The notes below the pieces were generated by a model. That model was not told the DNA's origin. It was given only the letters and a program-made list of their open reading frames with translations, and did no database searches. The position numbers and the translations under genes were made by a program. Shown here one piece after another: positions 12,280 through 19,300 of a stretch of DNA of 39,608 bases; position 1 is the stretch's first letter; every line of letters begins with the position of its first letter. The DNA comes from a virus. Where the stretch lies: positions 1 through 39,608 of IMG/VR virus record IMGVR_UViG_3300013100_000018; one strand, 5' to 3'.

Positions 12280-13380
12280 ATGGCAACCCCGACCACCACC
12301 AACAAGGTTTCGCTCGATGACATGCGCACCATCCTCGGGATGAAGCAGGCTGTCCCCGAGAAGGAAGTCGCCAAGGCCAAGATCGAGGACGACGGCAGCG
12401 TGGCGATCTACGAGTCCACCCTCGAAAAGCTGGGCGAGAAGGTCAACGACTACGCGATCCAGAACCTGAAGCCCGCGATCAGCGAGACAATCGCCAAGAT
12501 CACCGCCGCCGACGTGGAGGCGCTGGAAAACACCCTCAACGAGAAGTACGACAACACCAAGAACGACCTGCTGGCGCTGGCCGAGTCGGTGCGTCAGGTC
12601 GAAATCAAGACGCCGAATGGTGTTAAGAAGCTGAAGGGTGTCCAGCACAACCAGTTCGAGAACCTGCTGACCGTCGTGAACGCTTCGCAGCCTGCGCTCA
12701 TGGTCGGCCCTGCCGGTACCGGTAAGACCTACGGTGCGCAGCTTGTCGCAGAGGCACTGGACCTCAGCTTCCACAGCATCAGCGTCGGCTCGCAGACTTC
12801 CAAGAGCGACCTTCAGGGGTACATGGACGCCAACGGCAACTACCGGGGCACCCAGTTCCGTGAGGCGTACGAGAACGGCGGCGTGTTCCTGCTGGACGAG
12901 GCCGACGCTGGTAACAGCAACGTCCTCATCCTGCTCAACGCGGCCCTCAGCAACGGCTACATGGCCTTCCCCGATGGGATGGTCAAGGCGCACGAGGACT
13001 TCCGCCTGATCGCCACCGCCAACACCTTCGGGCACGGTGCCAACCGTCAGTACGTGGGCCGCAACCAGCTTGACGCCGCCACGCTCGACCGCTTCGTCGT
13101 CATCGTCTGGGACATTGACGACCGTGTGGAGGCGAACATGGCCGGTGGTGACGAGGACGGCAAGCGCTGGCTCGCGGTCGTCCGTGCCGTTCGCAAGAAG
13201 GTCGTGGAGGAGTTGGAGCTTCGCGTCGTGGTGTCCCCGCGTGCAACGCTCCGAGGCTCCACCCTCCTCCGCGCGGGGATGAAGTTCGATGACGTGCTTC
13301 AGATCGCCCTCGTTGGCAACATGCCCGCCAGCGAGAAGAAGTCGCTGGAAAACCTCGCGTACGCCGCGTGGAACAAGTAG
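12280..13380 (+). CDS. MoxR/CobS-like AAA+ ATPase
   Basis: A 366-residue protein. Residues 1-125 are helical and unique; then an AAA+ core with Walker A GPAGTGKT (about 142-149), Walker B VFLLDEAD (about 202-209), a sensor-1 stretch LIATANTFG (about 243-251) and Arg residues after it. This arrangement is that of the MoxR/dynein-related class that remodels proteins, often with a VWA-domain partner. A VWA-like gene follows at 13752, which supports that pairing. AAGGAG lies 7 bases before the ATG. The target is unknown; phage relatives are usually annotated only as AAA ATPase. Confidence 0.88.
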   Translation: MATPTTTNKVSLDDMRTILGMKQAVPEKEVAKAKIEDDGSVAIYESTLEKLGEKVNDYAIQNLKPAISETIAKITAADVEALENTLNEKYDNTKNDLLALAESVRQVEIKTPNGVKKLKGVQHNQFENLLTVVNASQPALMVGPAGTGKTYGAQLVAEALDLSFHSISVGSQTSKSDLQGYMDANGNYRGTQFREAYENGGVFLLDEADAGNSNVLILLNAALSNGYMAFPDGMVKAHEDFRLIATANTFGHGANRQYVGRNQLDAATLDRFVVIVWDIDDRVEANMAGGDEDGKRWLAVVRAVRKKVVEELELRVVVSPRATLRGSTLLRAGMKFDDVLQIALVGNMPASEKKSLENLAYAAWNK

Positions 13381-13395
13381 CCTAAACAGTTTAGG
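13381..13395. repeat. Palindromic repeat, copy 14
   Basis: CCTAAA-CAG-TTTAGG directly after the TAG of the ATPase gene. Followed by a strong hairpin rather than a start codon, so at this copy the repeat cannot act as a ribosome site. Confidence 0.9.
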
Positions 13396-13403
13396 CCCGG
13401 AAG

Positions 13404-13434
13404 AAGGGGAGGGTACTCATGGTACCCTCCCCTT
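13404..13434 (+). terminator. 13-bp perfect hairpin after ATPase gene
   Basis: AAGGGGAGGGTAC pairs perfectly with GTACCCTCCCCTT around a TCATG loop. The sequence after it (AACACTTGTT) is only mildly T-rich. It probably ends or attenuates transcription from the ATPase gene. Confidence 0.7.
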
Positions 13435-13456
13435 AACACTTGTTAGGAACAAGCGA

Positions 13457-13735
13457 ATGGAAATTAAAGCCAGACCGAACAGCGAATTCGGTGACATTTA
13501 CACCGTCCAAGGCACGTACGACACAACAACATTGCAAATCAGCCGCAACTACACCTATAAAGCCGTCAGTAAAATCTTCCCAACCGAAAAGAATGACGCC
13601 TATTTTGTAGAATTGATCGACGGCGGTGTGGTCGTCACAGCAGCTTTTAGCGAAGAGGCGTTGCTTGAATTCTTCCATGCGTTCCTGCTCGTGAAGAAAG
13701 ACTACGAAGACTACGCTGCGCAGGCAGCACAATAG
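13457..13735 (+). CDS. Hypothetical protein (92 aa), possible member of small-protein family
   Basis: A 92-residue protein: beta-rich N-terminal two thirds (DIYTVQGTYDTTTLQISRNYTY) and a C-terminal helix (SEEALLEFFHAFLLVKKDYED) placed like that of the 9739-10990 family. Codon use is more AT-rich than in the flanking ATPase and VWA-like genes, suggesting a separate origin. TTAGGA lies 8 bases before the ATG. Function unknown. Confidence 0.7.
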   Translation: MEIKARPNSEFGDIYTVQGTYDTTTLQISRNYTYKAVSKIFPTEKNDAYFVELIDGGVVVTAAFSEEALLEFFHAFLLVKKDYEDYAAQAAQ

Positions 13736-13751
13736 AAAGAGGAGGTTTAAC

Positions 13752-14636
13752 ATGGCCCGAATCAAAGAGGTAGGGACACGCAAGAAGCTGCACGTCGAGT
13801 TCGACTCCGTGCCAGAGGTCTTCCGTGTTATTAAGAAGATGAAGTGGACCCCGCAGCGCGACGAGTCCAGTAACTCCAATCACGGCGGCAGCTTCCACAC
13901 GTTCACAGACCTCGCTGAGGCGCTGGACGTGTTCGAGAACCACCCTGAGCGCATCCGCGAGTTCAGCCAGAACGACGACCGGCTCACCAACATCGAATCC
14001 CCCGGCAAGGACGTGGAGTTCGGCGTGACCGGTGACTTCATCGACATTGGCCGTGTCCTCGAAGGCATCCCCGAGGTCTTCGGCAACGCCGTCATGGGCA
14101 ACCCGAAGAGCGTGTTCTGCACGATCAACATTCTCGACAGCTTCGTGTCCTACACGTCCCCCGAGTACCAGATCGCCAAGCAGAAGCGCATCCTGCGGCT
14201 GGTTGACTGGCTGGAATCGCAGGGTGTCCGCTGCCAGATCGTTTCATCCGGCGACAGCGAGGTCATCTATTCGAGCGTGGTTATTAAGGAATTCGGTGAC
14301 CCGTTCGACCTCAACCACCTTGCCGTGTCGATGCACCCTGACTGGCTGCGCCGGGTCATGTTCCTCATCATGGAACAGAGCAAGACGTGGCAGTGGGGGT
14401 ACGGCAACAGCGAGGCGTACGACAACCGCATGAAGCAGTACAAGCCCCAGCCCGAGGACGGCTTGTACGTCTACGTCGGCGGGTACATTCCCTACGCTGG
14501 TTACAAGAACAAGACGGTCGGTATCAAAACCCTTAACGAAGAGTTCGACCGTATCGAGGCCAGCATTCAGCAGATCATCGAGGACGGCCTGACGTTTAAC
14601 GACGAGCCGCTGACGATCAGTGGGGACGAGTGGTAA
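13752..14636 (+). CDS. VWA-like protein (CobT-like partner of the AAA+ ATPase)
   Basis: A 294-residue protein. The pattern of a conserved N-terminal block (DIGRVLEGIPEVFG, about 97-110), a strand (VFCTINILDSF), a helix and the strand LVDWLESQGVRCQIVSS (about 149-165) matches, from memory, the VWA-like fold of a phage family that travels with MoxR-type ATPases (I believe DUF7192). A complete MIDAS motif is not evident. GAGGAGG precedes the ATG. It lies two genes after the ATPase, the usual order of such pairs. Role: probably a substrate adaptor for the ATPase; the substrate is unknown. Confidence 0.65.
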   Translation: MARIKEVGTRKKLHVEFDSVPEVFRVIKKMKWTPQRDESSNSNHGGSFHTFTDLAEALDVFENHPERIREFSQNDDRLTNIESPGKDVEFGVTGDFIDIGRVLEGIPEVFGNAVMGNPKSVFCTINILDSFVSYTSPEYQIAKQKRILRLVDWLESQGVRCQIVSSGDSEVIYSSVVIKEFGDPFDLNHLAVSMHPDWLRRVMFLIMEQSKTWQWGYGNSEAYDNRMKQYKPQPEDGLYVYVGGYIPYAGYKNKTVGIKTLNEEFDRIEASIQQIIEDGLTFNDEPLTISGDEW

Positions 14637-14812
14637 TGGACGAGGAACAGAAGCGCCGCGTATTCGAGGATGGGTACGCGGCGGGGCTGGACGTAGCCCA
14701 AGCCCTCATTGCCAGCGCCCGAGCGCAGGACAACCCCATGGAACTCTACGAGTCCCTTCTGCAAATGCACATCGACTTCGCCAAAGAAATGCGGGAGAAT
14801 CGTAACAAATGA
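14636..14812 (+). CDS. Small helical protein (58 aa)
   Basis: A 58-residue acidic helical protein (MDEEQKRRVFEDGYAAG...). It begins in a TAATG overlap with the VWA-like gene and overlaps the next start by 4 bases, which supports its reality despite the size. The pattern DGYAAGLDVAQ resembles small phage proteins with a DGYxxG start. Function unknown. Confidence 0.7.
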   Translation: MDEEQKRRVFEDGYAAGLDVAQALIASARAQDNPMELYESLLQMHIDFAKEMRENRNK

Positions 14813-15057
14813 AAAAGTTCTTCTCCCCCTCAACGTTCGACTTCTACTTCGGGGCGTTCTGCGGTGCCTACGTCATGCTGGGCACTGTGACGTGGCTCCC
14901 TGAGGGCGTGCACTGGTGGACCCCGCTGGCTTGGGCCGGATGCTGGCTCCTCTACGGAGCTACCCGCATTGCGGCCCGCATCGTTATTAGAAAACTCATC
15001 GTGCGCCGACAGGTGCGCAGGATCGAAAAGGAAATTGAAAGGGCATATCATGACTGA
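14809..15057 (+). CDS. Two-segment membrane protein (82 aa)
   Basis: An 82-residue protein with two hydrophobic segments (about residues 11-29, FYFGAFCGAYVMLGTVTWL; and 37-60, including PLAWAGCWLLYGATRIAARI), then a long basic cytoplasmic-type tail (RKLIVRRQVRRIEKEIER). It overlaps both neighbours by a few bases. No lysis or exclusion family is recognised; the basic tail suggests the C terminus stays inside the cell. Confidence 0.75.
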   Translation: MKKFFSPSTFDFYFGAFCGAYVMLGTVTWLPEGVHWWTPLAWAGCWLLYGATRIAARIVIRKLIVRRQVRRIEKEIERAYHD

Positions 15058-16093
15058 CGACGACTTCGAGGACATCGAAACCTACAACGCCGAGGCCAAC
15101 AACGCCCGTGCAGCACGGATCGCAGCGTACCTCGCAGAAATGGCGGGCGCGGACGCCCCCGAGGGGTTCTACTACGACGAGAACGGGAAGCTTCAGCCCA
15201 TCGAGGTTGGCCCCGACTACCGCTACGTTCTCGGTCTCGACCCCGGAGGCACGACCGGCGTAGCCATGCTCCGTTACACCGACGAGACCGCGCCGGAACT
15301 GATCTACCTCCACCAGATCGAGGGCGGCGAGGAGGGGTACTACCAGTATTTCCACGGTTCCGTCATCGGCAGCAACCTTGACGTGGCGAGCGAGAAGTTC
15401 GTCCCGTTCGAGGGCGTCTACGGTGCTGACCTGACCCCCATCTACATCGAGGGTCAGCAGTTCGCACAGTGGCACGACCAGTTGGACGCGCTGCACTACC
15501 AAGAGCCGAGCATGAAGTCCCTTGTGCCGGATGACTGGCTGCGTGAGCAGAACCTGTGGACTGAGGGCAAGCGGCACCAGATGGACGCGCTGATCCACGC
15601 TCTCGTGTGGCTTCGTAACAACGACCACAAGCCCACCCTGAAGGCCATGTCGGGCGAGACCGACGAGAAGCTGGCCGAAGAGGGCGAGGCCGAGTCCAAG
15701 CAGCTTCCCCCGCAGGGAGGCGGCGAGGGCGCAGGCGAGGGTGACGAGGCTGAGGGCGGCGAAAGCCAGACGTTCGAGGAGGCTATGGAGGCTATCAGTC
15801 AGGCGTTCAAGCAAATGGGCGAGGCTGCTCAGGCCGCTCAGGAGGCCATGCAGGAGGCTGCTCAGGGCGCGGGCGAGGAGCAGGGTCAGGCTGGTGACGG
15901 ACAACCTCAGGGACACGGCGACGGCACCCCCGCTGGCGGCGTACGTGGCGAAATCCAGCAGCCAGAGGGCGAGGGGCACCACCGCAGCGAGGTCGAAGTG
16001 ACCGGCACGCGCAAGCGCCGGGAGCGCAACGGCGTGTTCGCTGGGTTCGACACCGACGACGAGGGAATCGAAACGGAGTTGTACAGTGACTGA
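15050..16093 (+). CDS. RuvC-like nuclease with long acidic tail
   Basis: A 347-residue protein; start ATG 15050, 8 bases inside the preceding gene, with AAAGG nearby. Residues about 58-190 look like an RNase H/RuvC fold: VLGLDPGGTTGVA (Asp64), SEKFV (about 119-123, second acid) and RHQMDALIHALVWL (third acid before a helix). Phage RuvC-like enzymes resolve branched DNA. From about 205 on, the protein is a Gly/Glu/Gln/Ala-rich low-complexity stretch with an Ala-Gln repeat helix, ending in a basic patch and an acidic C terminus. That extension is unusual and could be a flexible, DNA-mimicking or partner-binding tail. Confidence 0.72.
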   Translation: MTDDDFEDIETYNAEANNARAARIAAYLAEMAGADAPEGFYYDENGKLQPIEVGPDYRYVLGLDPGGTTGVAMLRYTDETAPELIYLHQIEGGEEGYYQYFHGSVIGSNLDVASEKFVPFEGVYGADLTPIYIEGQQFAQWHDQLDALHYQEPSMKSLVPDDWLREQNLWTEGKRHQMDALIHALVWLRNNDHKPTLKAMSGETDEKLAEEGEAESKQLPPQGGGEGAGEGDEAEGGESQTFEEAMEAISQAFKQMGEAAQAAQEAMQEAAQGAGEEQGQAGDGQPQGHGDGTPAGGVRGEIQQPEGEGHHRSEVEVTGTRKRRERNGVFAGFDTDDEGIETELYSD

Positions 16094-16292
16094 GTACCGG
16101 TTCTATGTAGCATTTCCTAATAGACCCTATTTCGTCGGGGCTGTGGACACGTTGTTAAGCTGTGGGCACGGTCACTGGTTTGGCATCAGGGTAGATGAGT
16201 GTGCTATCGAAATCAACCGAGCCGGATTGGATTGTCTACGTGCGGCTGGGTATGACGAACCTGCCACAGGCAACGGACTAAAGGTGAACTAG
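16086..16292 (+). CDS. Hypothetical protein (68 aa), GTG start
   Basis: A 68-residue protein starting MTEYRFYVAFPN; beta-rich with a short Cys/His stretch (LLSCGHGHWFGI). GTG overlaps the RuvC-like gene by 8 bases. Codon use is more AT-rich than in the gene before. Two Cys and two His are too few for a confident metal site. Function unknown. Confidence 0.65.
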   Translation: MTEYRFYVAFPNRPYFVGAVDTLLSCGHGHWFGIRVDECAIEINRAGLDCLRAAGYDEPATGNGLKVN

Positions 16293-16430
16293 TTGGAACC
16301 CGAGTACCGCCTGTGTCCTCACGGATACCACCACCCGTCGTGGCCGCATAGCTGCGACGGGTGTTGGTGTGAGGGTGAAAGAGACCGCCGTGAATACGGC
16401 TGGGATCACGACACCACGCCGGTAGAATAA
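16293..16430 (+). CDS. Cys/His-rich mini-protein (45 aa), TTG start
   Basis: A 45-residue open frame starting at TTG immediately after the TAG of the gene before, with AAAGGTG about 6 bases upstream. It contains CPHGYHHP and HSCDGCWC, enough Cys and His for one zinc site. The dense metal-ligand pattern and coupling support a real gene, but the short length leaves doubt. Several similar mini-proteins occur in this window (4748, 8919, 8983, 19284). Confidence 0.55.
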   Translation: MEPEYRLCPHGYHHPSWPHSCDGCWCEGERDRREYGWDHDTTPVE

Positions 16431-16488
16431 GGACGCGCCATATAGCAAAATTTGGTTGAAAAATTTTTCCGAATCCTGTTTGAAAATG

Positions 16489-16503
16489 CCTAAATTGTTT
16501 AGG
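16489..16503. repeat. Palindromic repeat, copy 15 (last), with SD
   Basis: CCTAAA-TTG-TTTAGG followed by AG; TTTAGGAG lies about 13 bases before the ATG at 16519. It sits after an AT-rich stretch (16441-16486). No further copy was found in the remaining 23 kb. Confidence 0.9.
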
Positions 16504-16518
16504 AGAAACACAGCTTTG

Positions 16519-16791
16519 ATGCCCGAAGGTGCTCGTGAAGCATTCTTAAGTTACTGCGCTGCGGCGGCTGACCCTATGGAGTACAGCCGCCGCATGAATC
16601 AACAGGAAACATTTCTGGCTGGTTATCACAGCCGGGACGACGAGATAAGGAAACTGAAACATGAACAAGAACGATTTGGAACTGATTCACGAGGCGCACG
16701 ATTTGGCCGAGTTGTACTTTCCGACCGACGACGACGCCGAGGGGCAGAAAGAGTACCTGCTGATTGCGAGGCTCTCGAAAGCGCTGCTTGA
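16519..16791 (+). CDS. Hypothetical protein overlapping next gene, possibly truncated
   Basis: The frame opens after repeat copy 15 and encodes a helical N-terminal half (MPEGAREAFLSYCAAAAD..., HSRDDEIRKLKHEQE) that looks real. After about residue 48 the same DNA encodes the next protein and this frame becomes Arg-rich and unconvincing. Either the two genes overlap by 131 bases, or this gene once ended earlier and lost its stop. Function unknown. Confidence 0.5.
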   Translation: MPEGAREAFLSYCAAAADPMEYSRRMNQQETFLAGYHSRDDEIRKLKHEQERFGTDSRGARFGRVVLSDRRRRRGAERVPADCEALESAA

Positions 16792-17002
16792 ACGTAACAC
16801 GGAGCTTGCTCTTCTTAGGACAACGGAACGATCCGGTGCAGAGTTGACAGCTATCGCTGCTTCACAGGAGCGTTTTGTTGCACAAAGCAAGCTGGCGCGC
16901 ATCCGTGCGATCACGCTGGACAAAGCCACGCCTCAGAATCTGGCGCTCGCTCAGGAGATTCGAGCAATCGTAGAGGAAGGTGACGAAGATGCCTACGTTT
17001 GA
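16661..17002 (+). CDS. Helical hypothetical protein (113 aa)
   Basis: A 113-residue helical protein starting MNKNDLELIHEA, rich in Ala, Glu and Leu with a likely coiled coil in the middle (LIARLSKALLERNTELALLR). AAGGAA is 9 bases before the ATG. It overlaps the next gene by about 14 bases. Function unknown. Confidence 0.7.
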   Translation: MNKNDLELIHEAHDLAELYFPTDDDAEGQKEYLLIARLSKALLERNTELALLRTTERSGAELTAIAASQERFVAQSKLARIRAITLDKATPQNLALAQEIRAIVEEGDEDAYV

Positions 17003-17255
17003 TGAGTACGTAACAAAGTTCAAGCAACTCTGGCACGAGGCCGACAGGCAGGGTCTTGCTGGTCTGCGTGTCGAGTACGCGCTGGGTCCGATCATTGCTC
17101 AGGCGGAAGTTAATGCGTTCGAGCAAGGCCGTAGAGTCGGCAAGGCTGAGGGCTGGGAAGAGGGTGAGGCTGATGGGCAGTGGAACGCTGACCACCGAGC
17201 CATGATCGAACGCGGGAACCGCGAAGCGTTCACCAATCCATACCGAAACAACTAA
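16989..17255 (+). CDS. Hypothetical protein (88 aa)
   Basis: A helical protein starting MPTFDEYVTKFK; the C-terminal half has a Gly/Glu-rich segment (EGWEEGEADGQWNADHRAM). ATG 16989 is preferred because AGAGGAAGG (16971-16979) is at a normal distance; GTG 16980 would sit on that site. Function unknown. Confidence 0.65.
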   Translation: MPTFDEYVTKFKQLWHEADRQGLAGLRVEYALGPIIAQAEVNAFEQGRRVGKAEGWEEGEADGQWNADHRAMIERGNREAFTNPYRNN

Positions 17256-17281
17256 TCAACAAACTAAAGGAACTTAACAAA

Positions 17282-17680
17282 ATGAAGAAGAAAATTATCG
17301 CCGCAACTCTGCTCGCTCTCGCCGTCACACCGCTCCTCGCGGGCTGTGAGACTGAGGCTAACGTTGCATCTGACAACCTCGCCACTGCCGCCGAGCAGTT
17401 CAAGATCGAGCGCAGCATCATCTTCTACAACGGGATCACCGGGGAGGTCATGCTGAGCATCGAAGGGCGCTGCTCGCTCGAAGATCAGGGGAACCAGTTG
17501 GAGGTCACCTGCCGCATCGGGCCGAACGAGTACACGAAAGACCTGCTGGGCCTGAGTGACAACGTGACCTACTACGCACACCAGTTGGAAACCACCGACG
17601 TGAGTGTGTACCACCACACCGTTGTTCTGAAGCCCGAGAACTTCGTCCCCGGTTTCGAGTTCGATGCGGGGAAGCAGTGA
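17282..17680 (+). CDS. Conserved actinophage lipoprotein (132 aa)
   Basis: A 132-residue lipoprotein: Lys-rich start, hydrophobic segment and lipobox L-A-G-C (Cys22). The mature part (ATAAEQFKIERSIIFYNGIT, SIEGRCSLEDQGNQLEVTC, LLGLSDNVTYYAHQLE, VSVYHHTVVLKP) matches, from memory, a lipoprotein or membrane protein family common in mycobacteriophages and other actinophages, predicted beta-sandwich, with two Cys for a disulfide. It is thought to sit on the outer face of the host membrane; a superinfection-related role is inference. AAGGAA is 12 bases upstream. Confidence 0.85.
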   Translation: MKKKIIAATLLALAVTPLLAGCETEANVASDNLATAAEQFKIERSIIFYNGITGEVMLSIEGRCSLEDQGNQLEVTCRIGPNEYTKDLLGLSDNVTYYAHQLETTDVSVYHHTVVLKPENFVPGFEFDAGKQ

Positions 17681-17859
17681 GTAAGATCAGTCGGACCACA
17701 ACACGCGCCCTAGCTAAGTCTTTTCTGACTAGGGCAGACGCTCCCATAGCTGGTTTTACCGTGGGGCGTGTGTTGATCTTGTGGGACGACAAGAGCAAAC
17801 GTCAGGCCATGACGACTATCAGCACCGACGAGGTATTGGGGAAGGAGGAAACGCAATGA
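17677..17859 (+). CDS. Small basic protein (60 aa), GTG start
   Basis: A 60-residue basic protein starting MSKISRTTTRALAK, coupled to the lipoprotein by a GTGA overlap and to the next gene by ATGA. Its coding DNA contains an inverted repeat (GCCCTAG 17707-17713 with CTAGGGC 17729-17735). Function unknown. Confidence 0.6.
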   Translation: MSKISRTTTRALAKSFLTRADAPIAGFTVGRVLILWDDKSKRQAMTTISTDEVLGKEETQ

Positions 17860-18206
17860 CTGACGAGTACACCCCGACGACGGAGCAGGTGCGAGAGAGC
17901 TACATATGGGACCGCTGGAACGGTGGACCTGCGTTCGACCGTTGGTTGACTCAGGTGATTGCCGAGGCGAAAGCGGAAGCGCTTTGGGATGCCGCTAACG
18001 CCGCTGAGGACAGTGACCCCATCGAGCACCCATTCGTCGGACTTGACGAGTTCACGGCATGGCTCCGAAACCGGGCAGCATCCGAGACCGAGGGTAAACC
18101 CTGTACTTGCGGATGGGGAGGTCAGCACGACCCTGACAATCCGCGCTGCGAGAAGAACGGGGCCACCTATGACTGGGCAGCATCCGAAACCGAGGGCGAG
18201 CAATGA
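17856..18206 (+). CDS. Hypothetical protein (116 aa) with C-terminal Cys motif
   Basis: A 116-residue acidic protein starting MTDEYTPTTEQV. The helical body (WDRWNGGPAFDRWLTQVIAE) is followed by two copies of the segment AASETEG (about 92-98 and 108-114) flanking a small Cys-containing insert (CTCGWGGQHDPDNPRC). GAAGGAGG gives a strong ribosome site. The AASETEG duplication is also visible in the DNA and may mark recent repeat-mediated growth. The Cys insert could bind a metal. Confidence 0.75.
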   Translation: MTDEYTPTTEQVRESYIWDRWNGGPAFDRWLTQVIAEAKAEALWDAANAAEDSDPIEHPFVGLDEFTAWLRNRAASETEGKPCTCGWGGQHDPDNPRCEKNGATYDWAASETEGEQ

Positions 18207-18361
18207 GTGAACAGCAGCCTAGTAGCGGACGTGGCCTGTCTGCTGCGCGTGCGTATGCCCATTGGCACATTGGACATAGCTCATGGGCGGACGCGATCAT
18301 CCGCGCTTACCTGAACCCTGAAATCGCCATGGATGAATTGGAGGCAGAACGCAATGAGTGA
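18203..18361 (+). CDS. Mini-protein (52 aa)
   Basis: A 52-residue protein, MSEQQPSSGRGL..., with a helical middle (SAARAYAHWHIGHSSWADAIIRAYL). Start overlaps the upstream stop (ATGA), and the stop lies 8 bases inside the next gene. The two overlaps support a coupled real gene. Three His in the helix are notable but make no known motif. Confidence 0.65.
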   Translation: MSEQQPSSGRGLSAARAYAHWHIGHSSWADAIIRAYLNPEIAMDELEAERNE

Positions 18362-18701
18362 ACCAATCGACCGTGCCAACATCAAGGCGGACGCTCAGGC
18401 GTGGGCTGACCTGCACCGTGCGAACACTTACCAGCGTGAAGGCGTCAAGCGCGTGGACGCCCTGCTTGCCGCCTTGGAGGAGGCGGCAGCCGAGAAGCGG
18501 CGCTGGTTTCAGCGTGGAGCAGACGCATTGCTCCGCGCCGAGTCGGCAGAGCGCCGGATCGCGGCGGTGAGTGAGGAGATGACCGCGCTGCTGAATCACA
18601 ACGGCGGCAGCGTGTTTGCGGAGGGGCAGGACACCGTAGCGCGGCGAGTGCTTGAAGTTCTCCACCCTGTAGCCGAGACAACCGAGAAAGGAGAAGACTA
18701 A
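18354..18701 (+). CDS. Helical hypothetical protein (115 aa)
   Basis: A 115-residue, mostly helical protein with an Ala/Glu/Arg-rich coiled coil (RVDALLAALEEAAAEKRRW, ALLRAESAERRIAAVSEEM). The ATG at 18354 follows GGAGGCAG, which serves as ribosome site. It shares a base with the next start (TAATG). Coiled-coil scaffolding is the only structural clue. Confidence 0.7.
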   Translation: MSEPIDRANIKADAQAWADLHRANTYQREGVKRVDALLAALEEAAAEKRRWFQRGADALLRAESAERRIAAVSEEMTALLNHNGGSVFAEGQDTVARRVLEVLHPVAETTEKGED

Positions 18702-19300
18702 TGGACTACGACTGGATCGAACAGATGAAAGAGGAAAGCCGCAACGACATGCTACGTGACCTCGTTCGTCTGGTGGACCTGCACGCTGGTAGGAACACTC
18801 TGACCAACCCTTTTGGGCAGTTGTCGCACGGCGCACACACCCGCGACTACCCCTACTACGCGCTCCGTTTGCTGCTGACCGACAGTGTGCACCCCTCAGC
18901 CGCACCCGGCACCCTCGAAACGGCATGGACCCACCCTGAGTACCCCGAACAGATCGGCGGTACGGCTAGTTGGCGGAAGGCGTTCGAGAAGGTTGGCTAC
19001 ATCGAGAACGACAGGTACGCACGACGCCCCGAGGAACCACTCACCCTGTACTCAGGGCTGTCCGGGGACGACGCGGTAAACATCGAAGCGTGGCACCAAA
19101 TGGCATGGACTAGTGATATTAAGATTGCTCGCTGGTTCGCTGACAGGTTCCACGATCCTCGACAGGTCGTGCTACGCGCTACCGTGGAACCCGAACGGCT
19201 CTACGCCCACTTCACGAACAGAGGTGAGTCCGAGTACGTCATCAACACGGATGACCTCGACATGGAAATTCTGGAAAGTAATCATGTACAAGATCGGTGA
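18701..19300 (+). CDS. Candidate ADP-ribosyltransferase-like protein (199 aa)
   Basis: A 199-residue protein. The second half follows the layout of ADP-ribosyltransferases of the R-S-E group: LTLYSGLS (about 114-121, where the family usually has YRG), AWTSDIKIARWFADRF (about 135-150, the S-T-S-like strand and helix), VVLRATVEPERLYAHF and RGESEYVI (about 174-181, the E-x-E pair Glu176/Glu178). Such enzymes move ADP-ribose from NAD to host proteins. The first motif has Ser in place of Arg, so activity is uncertain. AAAGGAG precedes the TAATG start. Confidence 0.55.
   Translation: MDYDWIEQMKEESRNDMLRDLVRLVDLHAGRNTLTNPFGQLSHGAHTRDYPYYALRLLLTDSVHPSAAPGTLETAWTHPEYPEQIGGTASWRKAFEKVGYIENDRYARRPEEPLTLYSGLSGDDAVNIEAWHQMAWTSDIKIARWFADRFHDPRQVVLRATVEPERLYAHFTNRGESEYVINTDDLDMEILESNHVQDR

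Noticed and set aside
12274-13035. Leftward open frame of about 253 codons
   Set aside because: Antisense to the AAA+ ATPase, whose motifs and ribosome site are clear; the reverse frame has none.
13752-14636. Complete VWA domain with a MIDAS metal site
   Set aside because: No clear DxSxS motif is visible; only the general layout and the neighbouring ATPase support the VWA-like call.
14996-15982. Long leftward open frame of about 328 codons
   Set aside because: It is antisense to the RuvC-like gene, Leu/Val-rich as expected for the complement of Glu/Gln/Gly codons, and has no ribosome site.
1298-16503. CRISPR array
   Set aside because: The repeats are 15 bases, palindromic, and separated by whole genes of varied length rather than by uniform spacers.
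1298-16503. Insertion sequence or transposon ends
   Set aside because: Copies are not paired around transposase genes, and no transposase is seen anywhere in the window.
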